Both the position numbers and the translations under genes were made by a program. Below the pieces are notes generated by a model. The model was given only the letters and a program-made list of their open reading frames with translations. It had not been told where the DNA came from and made no database searches. From the NCBI RefSeq assembly GCF_900091435.1, contig NZ_FMCS01000015.1, positions 50,775 through 114,774 of the forward strand: 64,000 nucleotides of DNA, given 5' to 3'. Source of the stretch: Micromonospora chaiyaphumensis. Its GTDB lineage: Bacteria; Actinomycetota; Actinomycetes; Mycobacteriales; Micromonosporaceae. This document shows positions 44,593 to 52,989 of the stretch, piece after piece (position 1 is the stretch's first letter; every line of letters begins with the position of its first letter).

Positions 44593-46146
44593 TCAGCCGG
44601 TCATCTGGACGAACCTCTCCCAGGGGCCGACGGTGGTGCGGTTGGCGATCAGCTGCTGCGTGCCGGCCTGTTCCGCGGTCACGTACCGGTTGTTCGCGTT
44701 GGCCAGCAGGCTGACGGTGCCGTCGGTGTTGGTGATGATCCGGAACCTCTCCCAGGCCCCGACGACGGTGCGGTTGGCGATCAGTGGGGAGACGCCCGCG
44801 TTCTCCGCCGTGACGTACCGGCCGTTGATCCGGGCGCGGAACGCCACGAGCCCGCCGCCCGCGTCGATCTGGTCGAACTGCTGCGCTGGACCGGCCGTGG
44901 TCCCGTTGGCGATCAGGGGCGAGGCGCCGCCGCCGTCGGCCGTGACGTACCGGAGGTTCGCGCCGGCGAGCAGGTGGACCGGGGCCGGCGGCGTGGCGGC
45001 ACGGAACTTCTCCCAGGGGCCGACGGTGGTGCGGTTGGCGATCAGCGGCTGGGTGCCGGCCTGTTCCGCGGTCACGTACCGGTTGTTCACGTTGGCCAGC
45101 AGGCTGACGGTGCCGTCGGTGTTGGTGATGATCCGGAACCTCTCCCAGGCCCCCACGGCGGTGCGGTTGGCGATCAGTGGGGAGACGCCGGCGTTCTCCG
45201 CCGTGACGTACCGGCCGTTGATCCGGGCGCGGAACGCCACGAGCCCGCCCCCCGCGTCGATCTGGTCGAACTGCTCCCAGGCGCCGATGGCGGTCCGGTT
45301 CGCGATCAGGGCTGACGCGCCGGAGTTCTCCGCGGTCACGTAACGGTTGTTGACGGTCGCCAGCAGGCTGGTCGCGGGGCCGCCGAGCAGTCGGGCCAGG
45401 GCCGCGTGGTCGCCCCTGAAGACGTCCAGATCGGCCGAGGAGTAGTCGGAGCCGGGGATGGCGGCGCCCGCGGCGTGCTGCCACATGGTGAAGGACGTCC
45501 AGCCGGCCGGCAACGGCGGTGGGTTCTGGGAGTAGTTGGCGATGAACAGCGGGTTCGCCGCGAAGCTCGCGCTGCTGCCCGTGCAGGGATTCCACCAGTT
45601 CGTGTTGGTGTAGATCATGGCCGGCCGGCCGGTGCGCACCGCGATCTCGGTGACGAAGTCGCGGATCCAGGCCACCAGTTGGGCGGGCGTCATGTTGTAG
45701 CAGTCGTTCAGGCCCCAGTCGGCCCGGGGCCACTCGATGTCGAGCATCGGCGGGAGGCTGCGTCCGTCGGCGACGTAGGGGGCGAAGCCGAGCAGGACGT
45801 CGGCCTGCTGCTTGCCGCTGCTCAGGTCGGGGCGGGCCCGGTGGTACGCCCCGGTGTACAGGCCGTTAGCCCGGGCGCCGGCCTGGTTGGTGGCGTAGAA
45901 GGGATCAGGATTGTTGTGCGGCACCACCCGGCCGTCCTGCTCGCTGACCCGGATGTAGGCGAACCTCGCCCCGCCCCGGGCTGCCGCGGCCCAGTCGAAC
46001 GATGGTCCCTGGAAGTAGGACACGTCGACGCCGGTGATCGGGTAGCCGCTCGGGGTCGGCAGCGCCCGGGCCGGCGAGGCGCCCCCGACCAGCCCCATGA
46101 ACCCCAACGCCGCACCCAGCAGCACGGCCAGACCTCTGCGTACCAT
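44593..46146 (-). CDS. Secreted GH25 lysozyme with fascin-like repeats
   Basis: 517 residues from ATG 46146 behind GGGAGGCGAGCC. Signal peptide MVRRGLAVLLGAALGFMG up to PARA. The GH25 barrel (about 35-235) shows GVDVSYFQG, FAYIRVSEQDG, PMLDIEWPRADW (D and E catalytic acids) and SFTMWQHAAG. It cleaves the glycan strands of peptidoglycan. The rest consists of about six fascin-like beta-trefoil units such as NNRYVTAENSGASALIANRT and GAWERFRIITNTDG, probably carbohydrate binding. Two blocks of repeats are nearly identical in DNA, so the tail grew by recent duplication. Confidence 0.93.
   Translation of the reverse strand: MVRRGLAVLLGAALGFMGLVGGASPARALPTPSGYPITGVDVSYFQGPSFDWAAAARGGARFAYIRVSEQDGRVVPHNNPDPFYATNQAGARANGLYTGAYHRARPDLSSGKQQADVLLGFAPYVADGRSLPPMLDIEWPRADWGLNDCYNMTPAQLVAWIRDFVTEIAVRTGRPAMIYTNTNWWNPCTGSSASFAANPLFIANYSQNPPPLPAGWTSFTMWQHAAGAAIPGSDYSSADLDVFRGDHAALARLLGGPATSLLATVNNRYVTAENSGASALIANRTAIGAWEQFDQIDAGGGLVAFRARINGRYVTAENAGVSPLIANRTAVGAWERFRIITNTDGTVSLLANVNNRYVTAEQAGTQPLIANRTTVGPWEKFRAATPPAPVHLLAGANLRYVTADGGGASPLIANGTTAGPAQQFDQIDAGGGLVAFRARINGRYVTAENAGVSPLIANRTVVGAWERFRIITNTDGTVSLLANANNRYVTAEQAGTQQLIANRTTVGPWERFVQMTG
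44621..45275 (-). repeat. Tandem duplication inside the lysozyme tail (period 393 nt)
   Basis: The segment starting CAGGGGCCGACGGTGGTGCG at 44621 recurs at 45014 with few substitutions over about 260 bp. The period of 393 nt equals 131 codons, so the frame is kept and two fascin-like units were copied together. Synonymous and non-synonymous differences are rare, which points to a recent event or to gene conversion. Confidence 0.85.
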
Positions 46147-46265
46147 GGCTCGCCTCCCGACACCGGCCAGGGCGCACCGACGCGTCCGTACCGAGCGTAG
46201 GCGTGCTGCGGACGCACAGGCATGGGCCGCTTGTCCATAGCCGCAGGTGGTGGGACTTCCCGTAC

Positions 46266-47819
46266 CTAGTCGTCGTCCTTCTTGCCCTTGCCCTTGTTGC
46301 CGTCCTCGCCCTTGCCCGCCCCGCCCTTCCTGCCGTCGTCCTTGCCGGCTGAGGGCGGCGCGGGCCGGTTCGGCTGCCCGGCGACGGCGAACGAGCTGCG
46401 GCACGGGGTGTCGTTCACCCGGAACTGGCCGGGCAGGGAGGTGGCCTCCCGGTAGGTCACCGCCACGGTGGCGGTGACGGTCCGCCGGGGCGGCAGGTCC
46501 CCGATGCTCGCCTGCACCGAGTCGCCGCTCTGCCGCCACGTGCCGGGTGAACCCTGCACGAGGCGCTGCCGGTCGGGGAGGCTGAACGCCAGCCGTGCCC
46601 CGCCGATCGGCACCGTCCCGGTGTTGGTGACGGTGACCCGGCTGGAGGACCGGCCGTCGGCGACCCGGTCGAGGGCGTAGCGGACGCTGCACTCCGGCTG
46701 GCGCTGACCGATGCCCACGACGGCGGCCGGGGTGCTCGCCTGGGCGGGAGGGTCCTCGCCGGACGACCCGCCCGCCGACAGCGCGACGGCAGTTCCGCCG
46801 GCCAGCAGCGTCACGGCGACCGCGCCGGCGACGGTCACCCGCCTCCTCGGCGGAAGCCGCCGCCAGCCCGCGAGCGGCACGGCGACGAGCGGTGAGGCCG
46901 CGAGGCCGGCGGCCACCGGGCCGAGGGACGGCGCCCAGAGACGGGTCGGCGTGGGCTCGGTGCCGTCCGCGGCGTCGGGCAGCAGGAGCGTCGTCGCCGG
47001 CACCCCGGCGGCGGCACCGAGGACGGACGCCGCTTCGGCGGCCGGCGGGCGCTCGGCGGGATCCTTGGCGAGGCAGCGCCGGCACAGGTCGCCGATCGCC
47101 GCGGGCAGGTCGGCGAGGTCCGGCAACGCGGCCGGTTCCCGGTAGCGGTGGGCGGTGAGCATCTGGGTGGTCGTGGAGGCCTGCCAGGGCAGCCGGCCGG
47201 CCAGGGCCCGGTAGAGCAGCAGTCCGAGGGCGTACACGTCGGTGGCCGGCTGCACCACGCCCCGTTCCAGCCGCTCCGGCGCCAGGTACGCCGGGGTGCC
47301 CAGCAGTCCTTCGGACAGCCCGTCCGGATCGCCCGAGGCCGCCGAGATGCCGAAGTCGACAAGTTTCACCCCGGCCCCCGCCACCATCACGTTGCCGGGT
47401 TTGACGTCCCGGTGCACGATCCCGCGGCGGTGGGCGGCGGCCAGCGCCGCGGCGACCTGGGCACAGACCAGCGCGGCCACCCGCCAGGGCAGCGCACCGC
47501 CGCTGAGCAGCTGCTCCAGCGAGCGGCCCTCGACGACCTCCATGACCACGTACGGCACCGGCGGGCCGGCGCCGTCGCTGGCCTCGCCGTAGTCGTGGAC
47601 CTCGACGATGTTCGGGTGGCGCAGCCGCGCGGCGGACCGGGCCTCGGCGCGGATCCGGTGCAGCAACTGCGGGTCGGCCGCCAGCTCGGGGGAGAGCAGC
47701 TTCACCGCCACGTCGCGCCCGAGCACCTCGTCGTGGGCACGCCAGATCACCGACATGCCGCCGGCGCCCAGCCGGTCCAGCAGCCGGTAGCGGCCGTCCA
47801 GCATCGATCCGGCGTCCAT
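46266..47819 (-). CDS. Membrane Ser/Thr kinase with CBM2-like ectodomain
   Basis: 517 residues. The kinase domain (10-275) has GAGGMSVIW, K40 in AVK, IVHRDVKPGNV, DFGIS and YLAPERLERG. A membrane helix (VTVAGAVAVTLLAGGTAVAL, near 345-365) leads to an extracellular domain: CSVRYALDRVADGRSSSRV, GGARLAFSLPDRQ and NDTPCRSSFAV, a pattern like family 2 carbohydrate-binding or cellulose-binding domains with a Cys pair. The tail is a Lys/Asp/Gly-rich run. Such architecture suggests sensing of wall glycans. It is adjacent to the GH25 lysozyme on the same strand with a 119-bp gap. Confidence 0.9.
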   Translation of the reverse strand: MDAGSMLDGRYRLLDRLGAGGMSVIWRAHDEVLGRDVAVKLLSPELAADPQLLHRIRAEARSAARLRHPNIVEVHDYGEASDGAGPPVPYVVMEVVEGRSLEQLLSGGALPWRVAALVCAQVAAALAAAHRRGIVHRDVKPGNVMVAGAGVKLVDFGISAASGDPDGLSEGLLGTPAYLAPERLERGVVQPATDVYALGLLLYRALAGRLPWQASTTTQMLTAHRYREPAALPDLADLPAAIGDLCRRCLAKDPAERPPAAEAASVLGAAAGVPATTLLLPDAADGTEPTPTRLWAPSLGPVAAGLAASPLVAVPLAGWRRLPPRRRVTVAGAVAVTLLAGGTAVALSAGGSSGEDPPAQASTPAAVVGIGQRQPECSVRYALDRVADGRSSSRVTVTNTGTVPIGGARLAFSLPDRQRLVQGSPGTWRQSGDSVQASIGDLPPRRTVTATVAVTYREATSLPGQFRVNDTPCRSSFAVAGQPNRPAPPSAGKDDGRKGGAGKGEDGNKGKGKKDDD

Positions 47820-47902
47820 GAACGGAACGTGCCCAGGCCGGCGCCGGGGAAAACACCGGGTACCTCCGGATCGCGTGCTCGGCAACGGCTGAACCCGGCC
47901 GG

Positions 47903-49882
47903 TCAGACCGCGACCTCGGCGCTGAGGACGATGGTGCGTTCCTCGGGCAGGTGGAGGAACTCGGTGTGGCTGGCGGCGTTGTGCGCGAGGGCGATGAACA
48001 GGCGCTTGCGCCAGACGGCCATGCCGGGCTGGCGGGTGCAGCGCAGCGTGATCCGTGAGACGAAGTAGGAGACCTGGTCCAGGTCGAGGTGGACGTCCCT
48101 GGCGAGCGGGTGGGCGGCCGCGCGGCGAAGGACCTCGGGGAAGTCGGTGGGGTCCTGGAAGCCGAAGAGGGCGTCGATGTGGATGATGCCGTCGTTCGGG
48201 TCGCCGAGGTCGTCGATGGTGAGGCGCTTGTCCCACGGCAGGTGCGGGACGTTGGCCGTGCGACCCGTGATGATCACGATCTTCTCGTGCCGGACGTGGT
48301 AGTGCGCGACGTTCGCGCGCAGCGCCAGGGGCGTCGTCTCCTTGTTGGGATGGGGGAACACCGCGGTGCCCGGCACCCACGGGATGTTCGTGGCGTGCAG
48401 GGTCTCGATGAACTCGGGGAGCGGTCCTTCCCGTTCGATCCGCCGGGCGGTGACCAGTTCGGCACCGCGGCGCCAGGTCAGCAGGACCGTGAACAGGACG
48501 GTCGCGATGAGCAGCGTCAGCCAGCCGCCGTGGGTGACCTTGGCCAGGTTCGCCGTGAAGAAGGTGAGCTCGATGCTGCCGAACACGACCCCGAACACCA
48601 CCAGCCGCCAGGTCGGCCAGCGCCAGCGGGCGCGCGCGACGACCAGGAAGAGGGTCGTGGTGATCATGAAGGTGCCGGTGACCGCCACCCCGTAGGCGGC
48701 GGCGAGGTTGGTGGATGAGCCGAACGCGAACACCACCACGAGGACCGCCACGAACAGGCCCCAGTTCACGCCCGGGGCATAGATCTGCCCGTACTGGCTG
48801 CGGGAGGTCTGCCGGATGCGCAGGTGCGGCAGGAAGCCCAGCCGCATGGCCTCCCGGGACACCGAGAACGCTCCCGAGATCACCGACTGGGACGCGATGA
48901 CGGTGGCCACGGTGGCCAGGACGACCATCGGCAGCTGCGCCCAGCCCGGCAGCAGCAGGAAGAACGGGTTGTCCCGGCTCTCCGGCGCCCGGAGGATCAG
49001 TGCGCCCTGCCCCAGGTAGTTGAGTGTCAGCGCGGGGAAGACGACCGCGAACCAGGCCCGGCGGATCGGGGCGCGACCGAAGTGCCCCATGTCGGCGTAG
49101 AGCGCTTCGGCGCCGGTGATCGACAGCACCACGGCGCCCATGGCGATGAACGCGATGACCGGGTGGTCGACGACGAACAGGGCCGCGTACGTCGGTGACA
49201 GCGCGGCCAGGACGTCCGGGTGACGGATGACCTCGGCCGCGCCGGCGACGCCCAGGCAGGCGAACCAGATCAGCATGATCGGCCCGAACACGGCGCCGAC
49301 CCGTCCGGTGCCCCAGCGCTGGATGGCGAACAGCAGGGTGAGGATCACCGCCGACACCGGCAGCACGACCACCTCCCACGTCGGGGATATCACCTCCAGC
49401 CCCTCCACCGCGGACAGCACCGAGATCGCCGGGGTGATCACACTGTCGCCGTAGAAGAGGGCCGCCCCGAGGGCCCCGAGCGCCAGCACCGAGGCGGCCC
49501 GCCGTTCGCTGACCTTGAGCAGCGCCCTCCGGGCCAGGGCGGCCAGGGCCATCACCCCGCCCTCGCCCTCGTTGTCGGCCCGCAGGATGAAGATGACGTA
49601 CTTGACCGACACGATCAGGATGATCGACCAGAAGACCCACGAGATCACCCCGTACACGTCGGGGACGTCCGGGGTCAGGTTGCGGTCGAGGGTGAAGACC
49701 GTCTTCAACGCGTACAGGGGGCTCGTGCCGATGTCGCCGTAGACCACGCCCAGGGCGCCCAGCACCAGGCCGAGCCCCGCCGCCGAGCGACCCGGCGCCG
49801 ACGTCCGGGACGCTGTCCCACCCTCGTCCGCCGGCTCGTCGTCACCTGCCCCGGACTGCTCGTTGCCCGCGCGTTCCGCCAC
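47903..49882 (-). CDS. kup: Kup-type potassium transporter
   Basis: 659 residues if GTG 49882 is used; GTG 49990 would add 36 residues without a homologous feel. After a polar N-terminus of about 35 residues, GALGVVYGDIGTSPLYALK is the Kup signature, followed by ADNEGEGGVMALAALARRA, LFYGDSVITPAISVLSAVEG and about twelve membrane segments. The C-terminal 150 residues are cytoplasmic (FPHPNKETTPLALRANV, ERTIVLSAEVAV). It imports K+ with H+. No ribosome-binding site is clear; TATGCC lies six bases before GTG 49882. Confidence 0.93.
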   Translation of the reverse strand: MAERAGNEQSGAGDDEPADEGGTASRTSAPGRSAAGLGLVLGALGVVYGDIGTSPLYALKTVFTLDRNLTPDVPDVYGVISWVFWSIILIVSVKYVIFILRADNEGEGGVMALAALARRALLKVSERRAASVLALGALGAALFYGDSVITPAISVLSAVEGLEVISPTWEVVVLPVSAVILTLLFAIQRWGTGRVGAVFGPIMLIWFACLGVAGAAEVIRHPDVLAALSPTYAALFVVDHPVIAFIAMGAVVLSITGAEALYADMGHFGRAPIRRAWFAVVFPALTLNYLGQGALILRAPESRDNPFFLLLPGWAQLPMVVLATVATVIASQSVISGAFSVSREAMRLGFLPHLRIRQTSRSQYGQIYAPGVNWGLFVAVLVVVFAFGSSTNLAAAYGVAVTGTFMITTTLFLVVARARWRWPTWRLVVFGVVFGSIELTFFTANLAKVTHGGWLTLLIATVLFTVLLTWRRGAELVTARRIEREGPLPEFIETLHATNIPWVPGTAVFPHPNKETTPLALRANVAHYHVRHEKIVIITGRTANVPHLPWDKRLTIDDLGDPNDGIIHIDALFGFQDPTDFPEVLRRAAAHPLARDVHLDLDQVSYFVSRITLRCTRQPGMAVWRKRLFIALAHNAASHTEFLHLPEERTIVLSAEVAV

Positions 49883-50007
49883 CCCATAGGCATACCAACT
49901 CCGGACCGCTCGCACGCCGGACCTGCGAACCTTGGTCAGGGCACCGGCCCGCGCGGCAGCCGGCGGCCGCCGATGTTCGCACCGCGCCACCTTCGGAAAG
50001 GGAACCC

Positions 50008-51312
50008 GTGCCGACCTACCGTCAACCGGGCACCGTCATCACCGACCACCGCTTCCGCCTACCGCTCGACCACGCGGACCCGGCCGGCGAGCGGATCGAG
50101 GTGTACGCCCGCGAGGTCGTGGCCGCCGGCCGGGAGCGGGAGCCGCTGCCCTGGCTGCTGTTCCTCCAGGGCGGGCCGGGCGGCCGGTCACCGCGCCCGG
50201 TGGGCCGCGACACCTGGCTGGACCGGGCGTTGGACGACTACCGGGTGCTGCTGCTGGACCAGCGCGGCACCGGCCGCTCCACGCCCGCCGACCGGCACAC
50301 CCTGCCGCGGCGCGGTGGCGCGGCCGCGCAGGCCGGGTACCTGGCGCACTTCCGGGCTGACTCGATCGTCCGGGACTGCGAGCTGATCCGCCGGGAACTG
50401 CTCGGCGACGCCGGGCGCTGGAGCCTGCTGGGCCAGAGCTACGGCGGCTTCTGCACCCTCACCTACCTGTCGTACGCGCCCGAGGGCATCCGCGAGGCCC
50501 TCGTGACCGGAGGCCTCCCGGGGCTGCGCAGCACGCCCGAGGCCGTCTACCGGGCCGCCTATCCGCGGGTGGGGCGCAAGGTCGAGGCGCACTACGCCCG
50601 CTACCCCGAGGACGTCGACACCGTCCGCGCCGTGGTGCGCCACCTGCGGGAGCAGGAGGTACGGCTGCCCGGGGGCGGGCGGCTGACGGCCGAGGCGTTC
50701 CAGGCGCTCGGCATCATGCTGGGCACCGGCAGCGGCTCCCACACGCTGCACTACCTGCTCGAGGACAGCGTCCGGGCGCCCGGGCACCCGTTCTCCGACT
50801 CGTTCCTCGCCCAGGTCGAGAGCCACCTGTCGTTCGCGGCCCGTCCGCTCTACGCCGTCCTGCACGAGTCGATCTACGGCCAGCGGTCGGTGTCCCCGCA
50901 GGGCACCGGATGGGCCGCCGAGTCGGTGCGCGCCGAGTTCCCGCGGTTCGACGCCGACCGGGCCCTGGCCGACGGCGTCCCGATGCTGCTGACCGGCGAG
51001 ATGATCTATCCGTGGATGTTCACCACCGACCCGGCGCTGGCCCCGCTGGACGAGGTGGCGGAGCTGCTCGCCCGGCGGGAGGACTGGCCCGACCTCTACG
51101 ACCCGGGGCGACTGGCGCGCAACGAGGTCCCCGTGGCGGCGGCCGTCTACCACGACGACATGTACGTCGACACCGACGACTCGCTCGCCACGGCCCGCTC
51201 GGTGCGCGGCCTGCGCACCTGGATCACCAACGAGTACGAGCACGACGGCCTCCGGGTCAGCGAGGGCCACGTCCTCGACCGGCTGATCCGGATGGTCCGC
51301 GGGGAAGCGTGA
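50008..51312 (+). CDS. Proline iminopeptidase (S33 alpha/beta hydrolase)
   Basis: 434 residues from GTG 50008, with AAGGGAA upstream. LLFLQGGPGGRSPRPVG is the oxyanion-hole HGGPG-type loop (here QGGPGG), VLLLDQRGTGRSTPAD and LLGQSYGGFCTL (nucleophile Ser) are characteristic of the S33 family, and EYEHDGLRVSEGHVLDRL near the end provides the His. It should release N-terminal proline or similar residues from peptides. The protein is cytoplasmic. It is divergent from Kup with about 125 bp between the starts. Confidence 0.9.
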   Translation: MPTYRQPGTVITDHRFRLPLDHADPAGERIEVYAREVVAAGREREPLPWLLFLQGGPGGRSPRPVGRDTWLDRALDDYRVLLLDQRGTGRSTPADRHTLPRRGGAAAQAGYLAHFRADSIVRDCELIRRELLGDAGRWSLLGQSYGGFCTLTYLSYAPEGIREALVTGGLPGLRSTPEAVYRAAYPRVGRKVEAHYARYPEDVDTVRAVVRHLREQEVRLPGGGRLTAEAFQALGIMLGTGSGSHTLHYLLEDSVRAPGHPFSDSFLAQVESHLSFAARPLYAVLHESIYGQRSVSPQGTGWAAESVRAEFPRFDADRALADGVPMLLTGEMIYPWMFTTDPALAPLDEVAELLARREDWPDLYDPGRLARNEVPVAAAVYHDDMYVDTDDSLATARSVRGLRTWITNEYEHDGLRVSEGHVLDRLIRMVRGEA

Positions 51313-51345
51313 CGCCTGTCGTGTCGCTGTCCTCGGAAGCCGCGT

Positions 51346-52176
51346 TCAGCGCAGGCCGGCGAACAGGTCGTCCTCGCGCGCCGGCGCGCCGGTGGTGTCA
51401 CGGACCCGGACGAAGGTCTCCACGCCCATCAGCTCGGTGAACCGGTCCTGGCCCAGTTGCAGGAAGAAGATGTTCTCGGCCTGGCTGGCGTGCGCGGCCA
51501 ACGACTCGAACTTCTGGGCGCCGTAGGCGCTGGTGTCCACCCAGGTGGTGATCTCGTCGTCGGGCAGGCCGAGCGTGGGCATCTCGTCCGACGGCCCGTC
51601 CGGCTCGGGGAACTCGACGCCGATCTCCTTCATGACGCGGCCGAACTCCTCGAACGCGCTGCGCGGCACGGTGGTCCAGTAGACCTTCGCGGGGATGCCG
51701 GTCTGCTCGACGGCGGCCATGGTGACGCGGTGCGCCTGGATGTGGTCCGGGTGGCCGTAGAAGCCGTTCTCGTCGTAGGTGACGACGACGTCGGGCCGGT
51801 AGCGCCGGATCAGCTCGGCCAGCCGGTCGGCCGCCTCCGCCACGGGCGTGTTCCAGAACGCGTCGGGCAGGTCGTTGGTCGCCCAGCCCATCATCCCGGA
51901 GTCGGCGTAGTCGAGCGTCTCCAGATGCGTCACCTTCAACGCCTCGCAACTGGCCACCAGCTCGGCCCGGCGCATCGCCACCACGGACTTCGGGTCGTGC
52001 CCCGGGTCGCCCGGCTTGACCCCGCCGGGCCCGTCGCCGCACCCCCCGTCCGTGCAGGTCACGAGCACCGTCGTGACGCCCTCCGCCGCATAGCGGGCGA
52101 GGATGCCGCCGGTGCTCGTCGCCTCGTCGTCGGGGTGCGCGTGCACCGCCATCAGGGTCAAAGATCGGTCCGCCAC
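51346..52176 (-). CDS. PIG-L family deacetylase, mycothiol-amidase-like
   Basis: 276 residues. AHPDDE at 13-18 supplies His and Asp zinc ligands, and FYGHPDHIQAH the third His. VTCTDGGCGD and LDYADSGMMGW are further PIG-L features. It hydrolyses N-acetyl or amide bonds on a GlcN moiety; in actinobacteria the family includes MshB and Mca of mycothiol metabolism, and this member is closest in look to Mca-like amidases. GTG 52176 follows TATGGT with six bases between them, hence a leaderless start is likely; no ribosome-binding site is seen. Confidence 0.9.
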   Translation of the reverse strand: MADRSLTLMAVHAHPDDEATSTGGILARYAAEGVTTVLVTCTDGGCGDGPGGVKPGDPGHDPKSVVAMRRAELVASCEALKVTHLETLDYADSGMMGWATNDLPDAFWNTPVAEAADRLAELIRRYRPDVVVTYDENGFYGHPDHIQAHRVTMAAVEQTGIPAKVYWTTVPRSAFEEFGRVMKEIGVEFPEPDGPSDEMPTLGLPDDEITTWVDTSAYGAQKFESLAAHASQAENIFFLQLGQDRFTELMGVETFVRVRDTTGAPAREDDLFAGLR

Positions 52177-52251
52177 CCCATCACCATACGAGGTACGTCC
52201 GACGCACTAGCATTTGCGCGGTCCGGGACGGCTCTGCTGAAACGAGGCGAC

Positions 52252-52965
52252 ATGCGTTGGCTCCGGCGGTTGCTGGGTGGCGGGCGGCTCCAGCTCGATC
52301 CGGAGCGGCAGCAGGCGCTGCTGCGGGAGGTCCGGCACCGCTACGGCGCCCACGCACGGATCCGGTTTCCCGACCAGGTCGAGGCGGTCACGCGAGAGCT
52401 GGACGGCGACGACGGCCTGGTGGTGGCGGCCCGGATTCTGATCGAGGCCGCCGACGAGGCCCACGCGGACCTGCTGGCCCAGGCCCACGAGGTGCACCGA
52501 CGGACGGGCCGCCGGCTCCTGGTGCACCGCCGGAACTACCGGCCGCTGTGGAAGGAGGCCGGCCCGGCGCTGCGGTGGCCGCTGTTCGCGCTGCCGGGTG
52601 GCTTCCACCCGTACGCGCAGGTGGCCGCCGCCGTCGCGGTGGTCGGCAGCCGGGCGGCCCGGCTCGACCGGGTGACCGACCCGAACCCGCTCCTGACCCG
52701 CGTGTTCGAGCTGCTCGACCTCACCACCGCCGGCTGGGAGTACGGGCGGGTGCGGGTGGACACCGACGCCGCCGCCCTGGCCGCCCGACTCATCTCGACC
52801 GCCGGGCGGGTCCTCGCGACCATGGCGGACCCACCCCGGCTGCCACCGGCGGTCCGTGAGCAGATGCGCCGCAACAACACCGTGGACGTCCACGACCCGA
52901 CCGGCCCTCGGGTCGTCGGCGGCATCAACCTGGGGGCCACCATGCGGGAGACGCTGCTGGCCTGA
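52252..52965 (+). CDS. Conserved hypothetical protein, 237 aa
   Basis: ATG 52252 follows ACGAGGCGAC. The protein is soluble and helical: ARIRFPDQVEAVTRELDGDD, LVVAARILIEAADEAHADLL, RRNYRPLWKEAGPALRWPLF, and a conserved-looking end with VDVHDPTGPRVVGGINLGAT. I do not recognise the family. It is divergent to the PIG-L gene and converges on the MFS gene. Confidence 0.65.
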   Translation: MRWLRRLLGGGRLQLDPERQQALLREVRHRYGAHARIRFPDQVEAVTRELDGDDGLVVAARILIEAADEAHADLLAQAHEVHRRTGRRLLVHRRNYRPLWKEAGPALRWPLFALPGGFHPYAQVAAAVAVVGSRAARLDRVTDPNPLLTRVFELLDLTTAGWEYGRVRVDTDAAALAARLISTAGRVLATMADPPRLPPAVREQMRRNNTVDVHDPTGPRVVGGINLGATMRETLLA

Positions 52966-52989
52966 GGCATCCTGCGCGCGTCAGTCGTG

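Noticed and set aside
44593..45360. CRISPR-like array from evenly spaced repeats
   Set aside because: The repeats are coding, in frame, have a 393-nt period and encode fascin-like units. No spacer structure or cas genes exist in the window.
46266..49640. Single 1,124-residue minus-strand protein
   Set aside because: Only the part from 47819 down is real (kinase). The upstream extension is Arg/His-rich and lies out of frame over the Kup gene.
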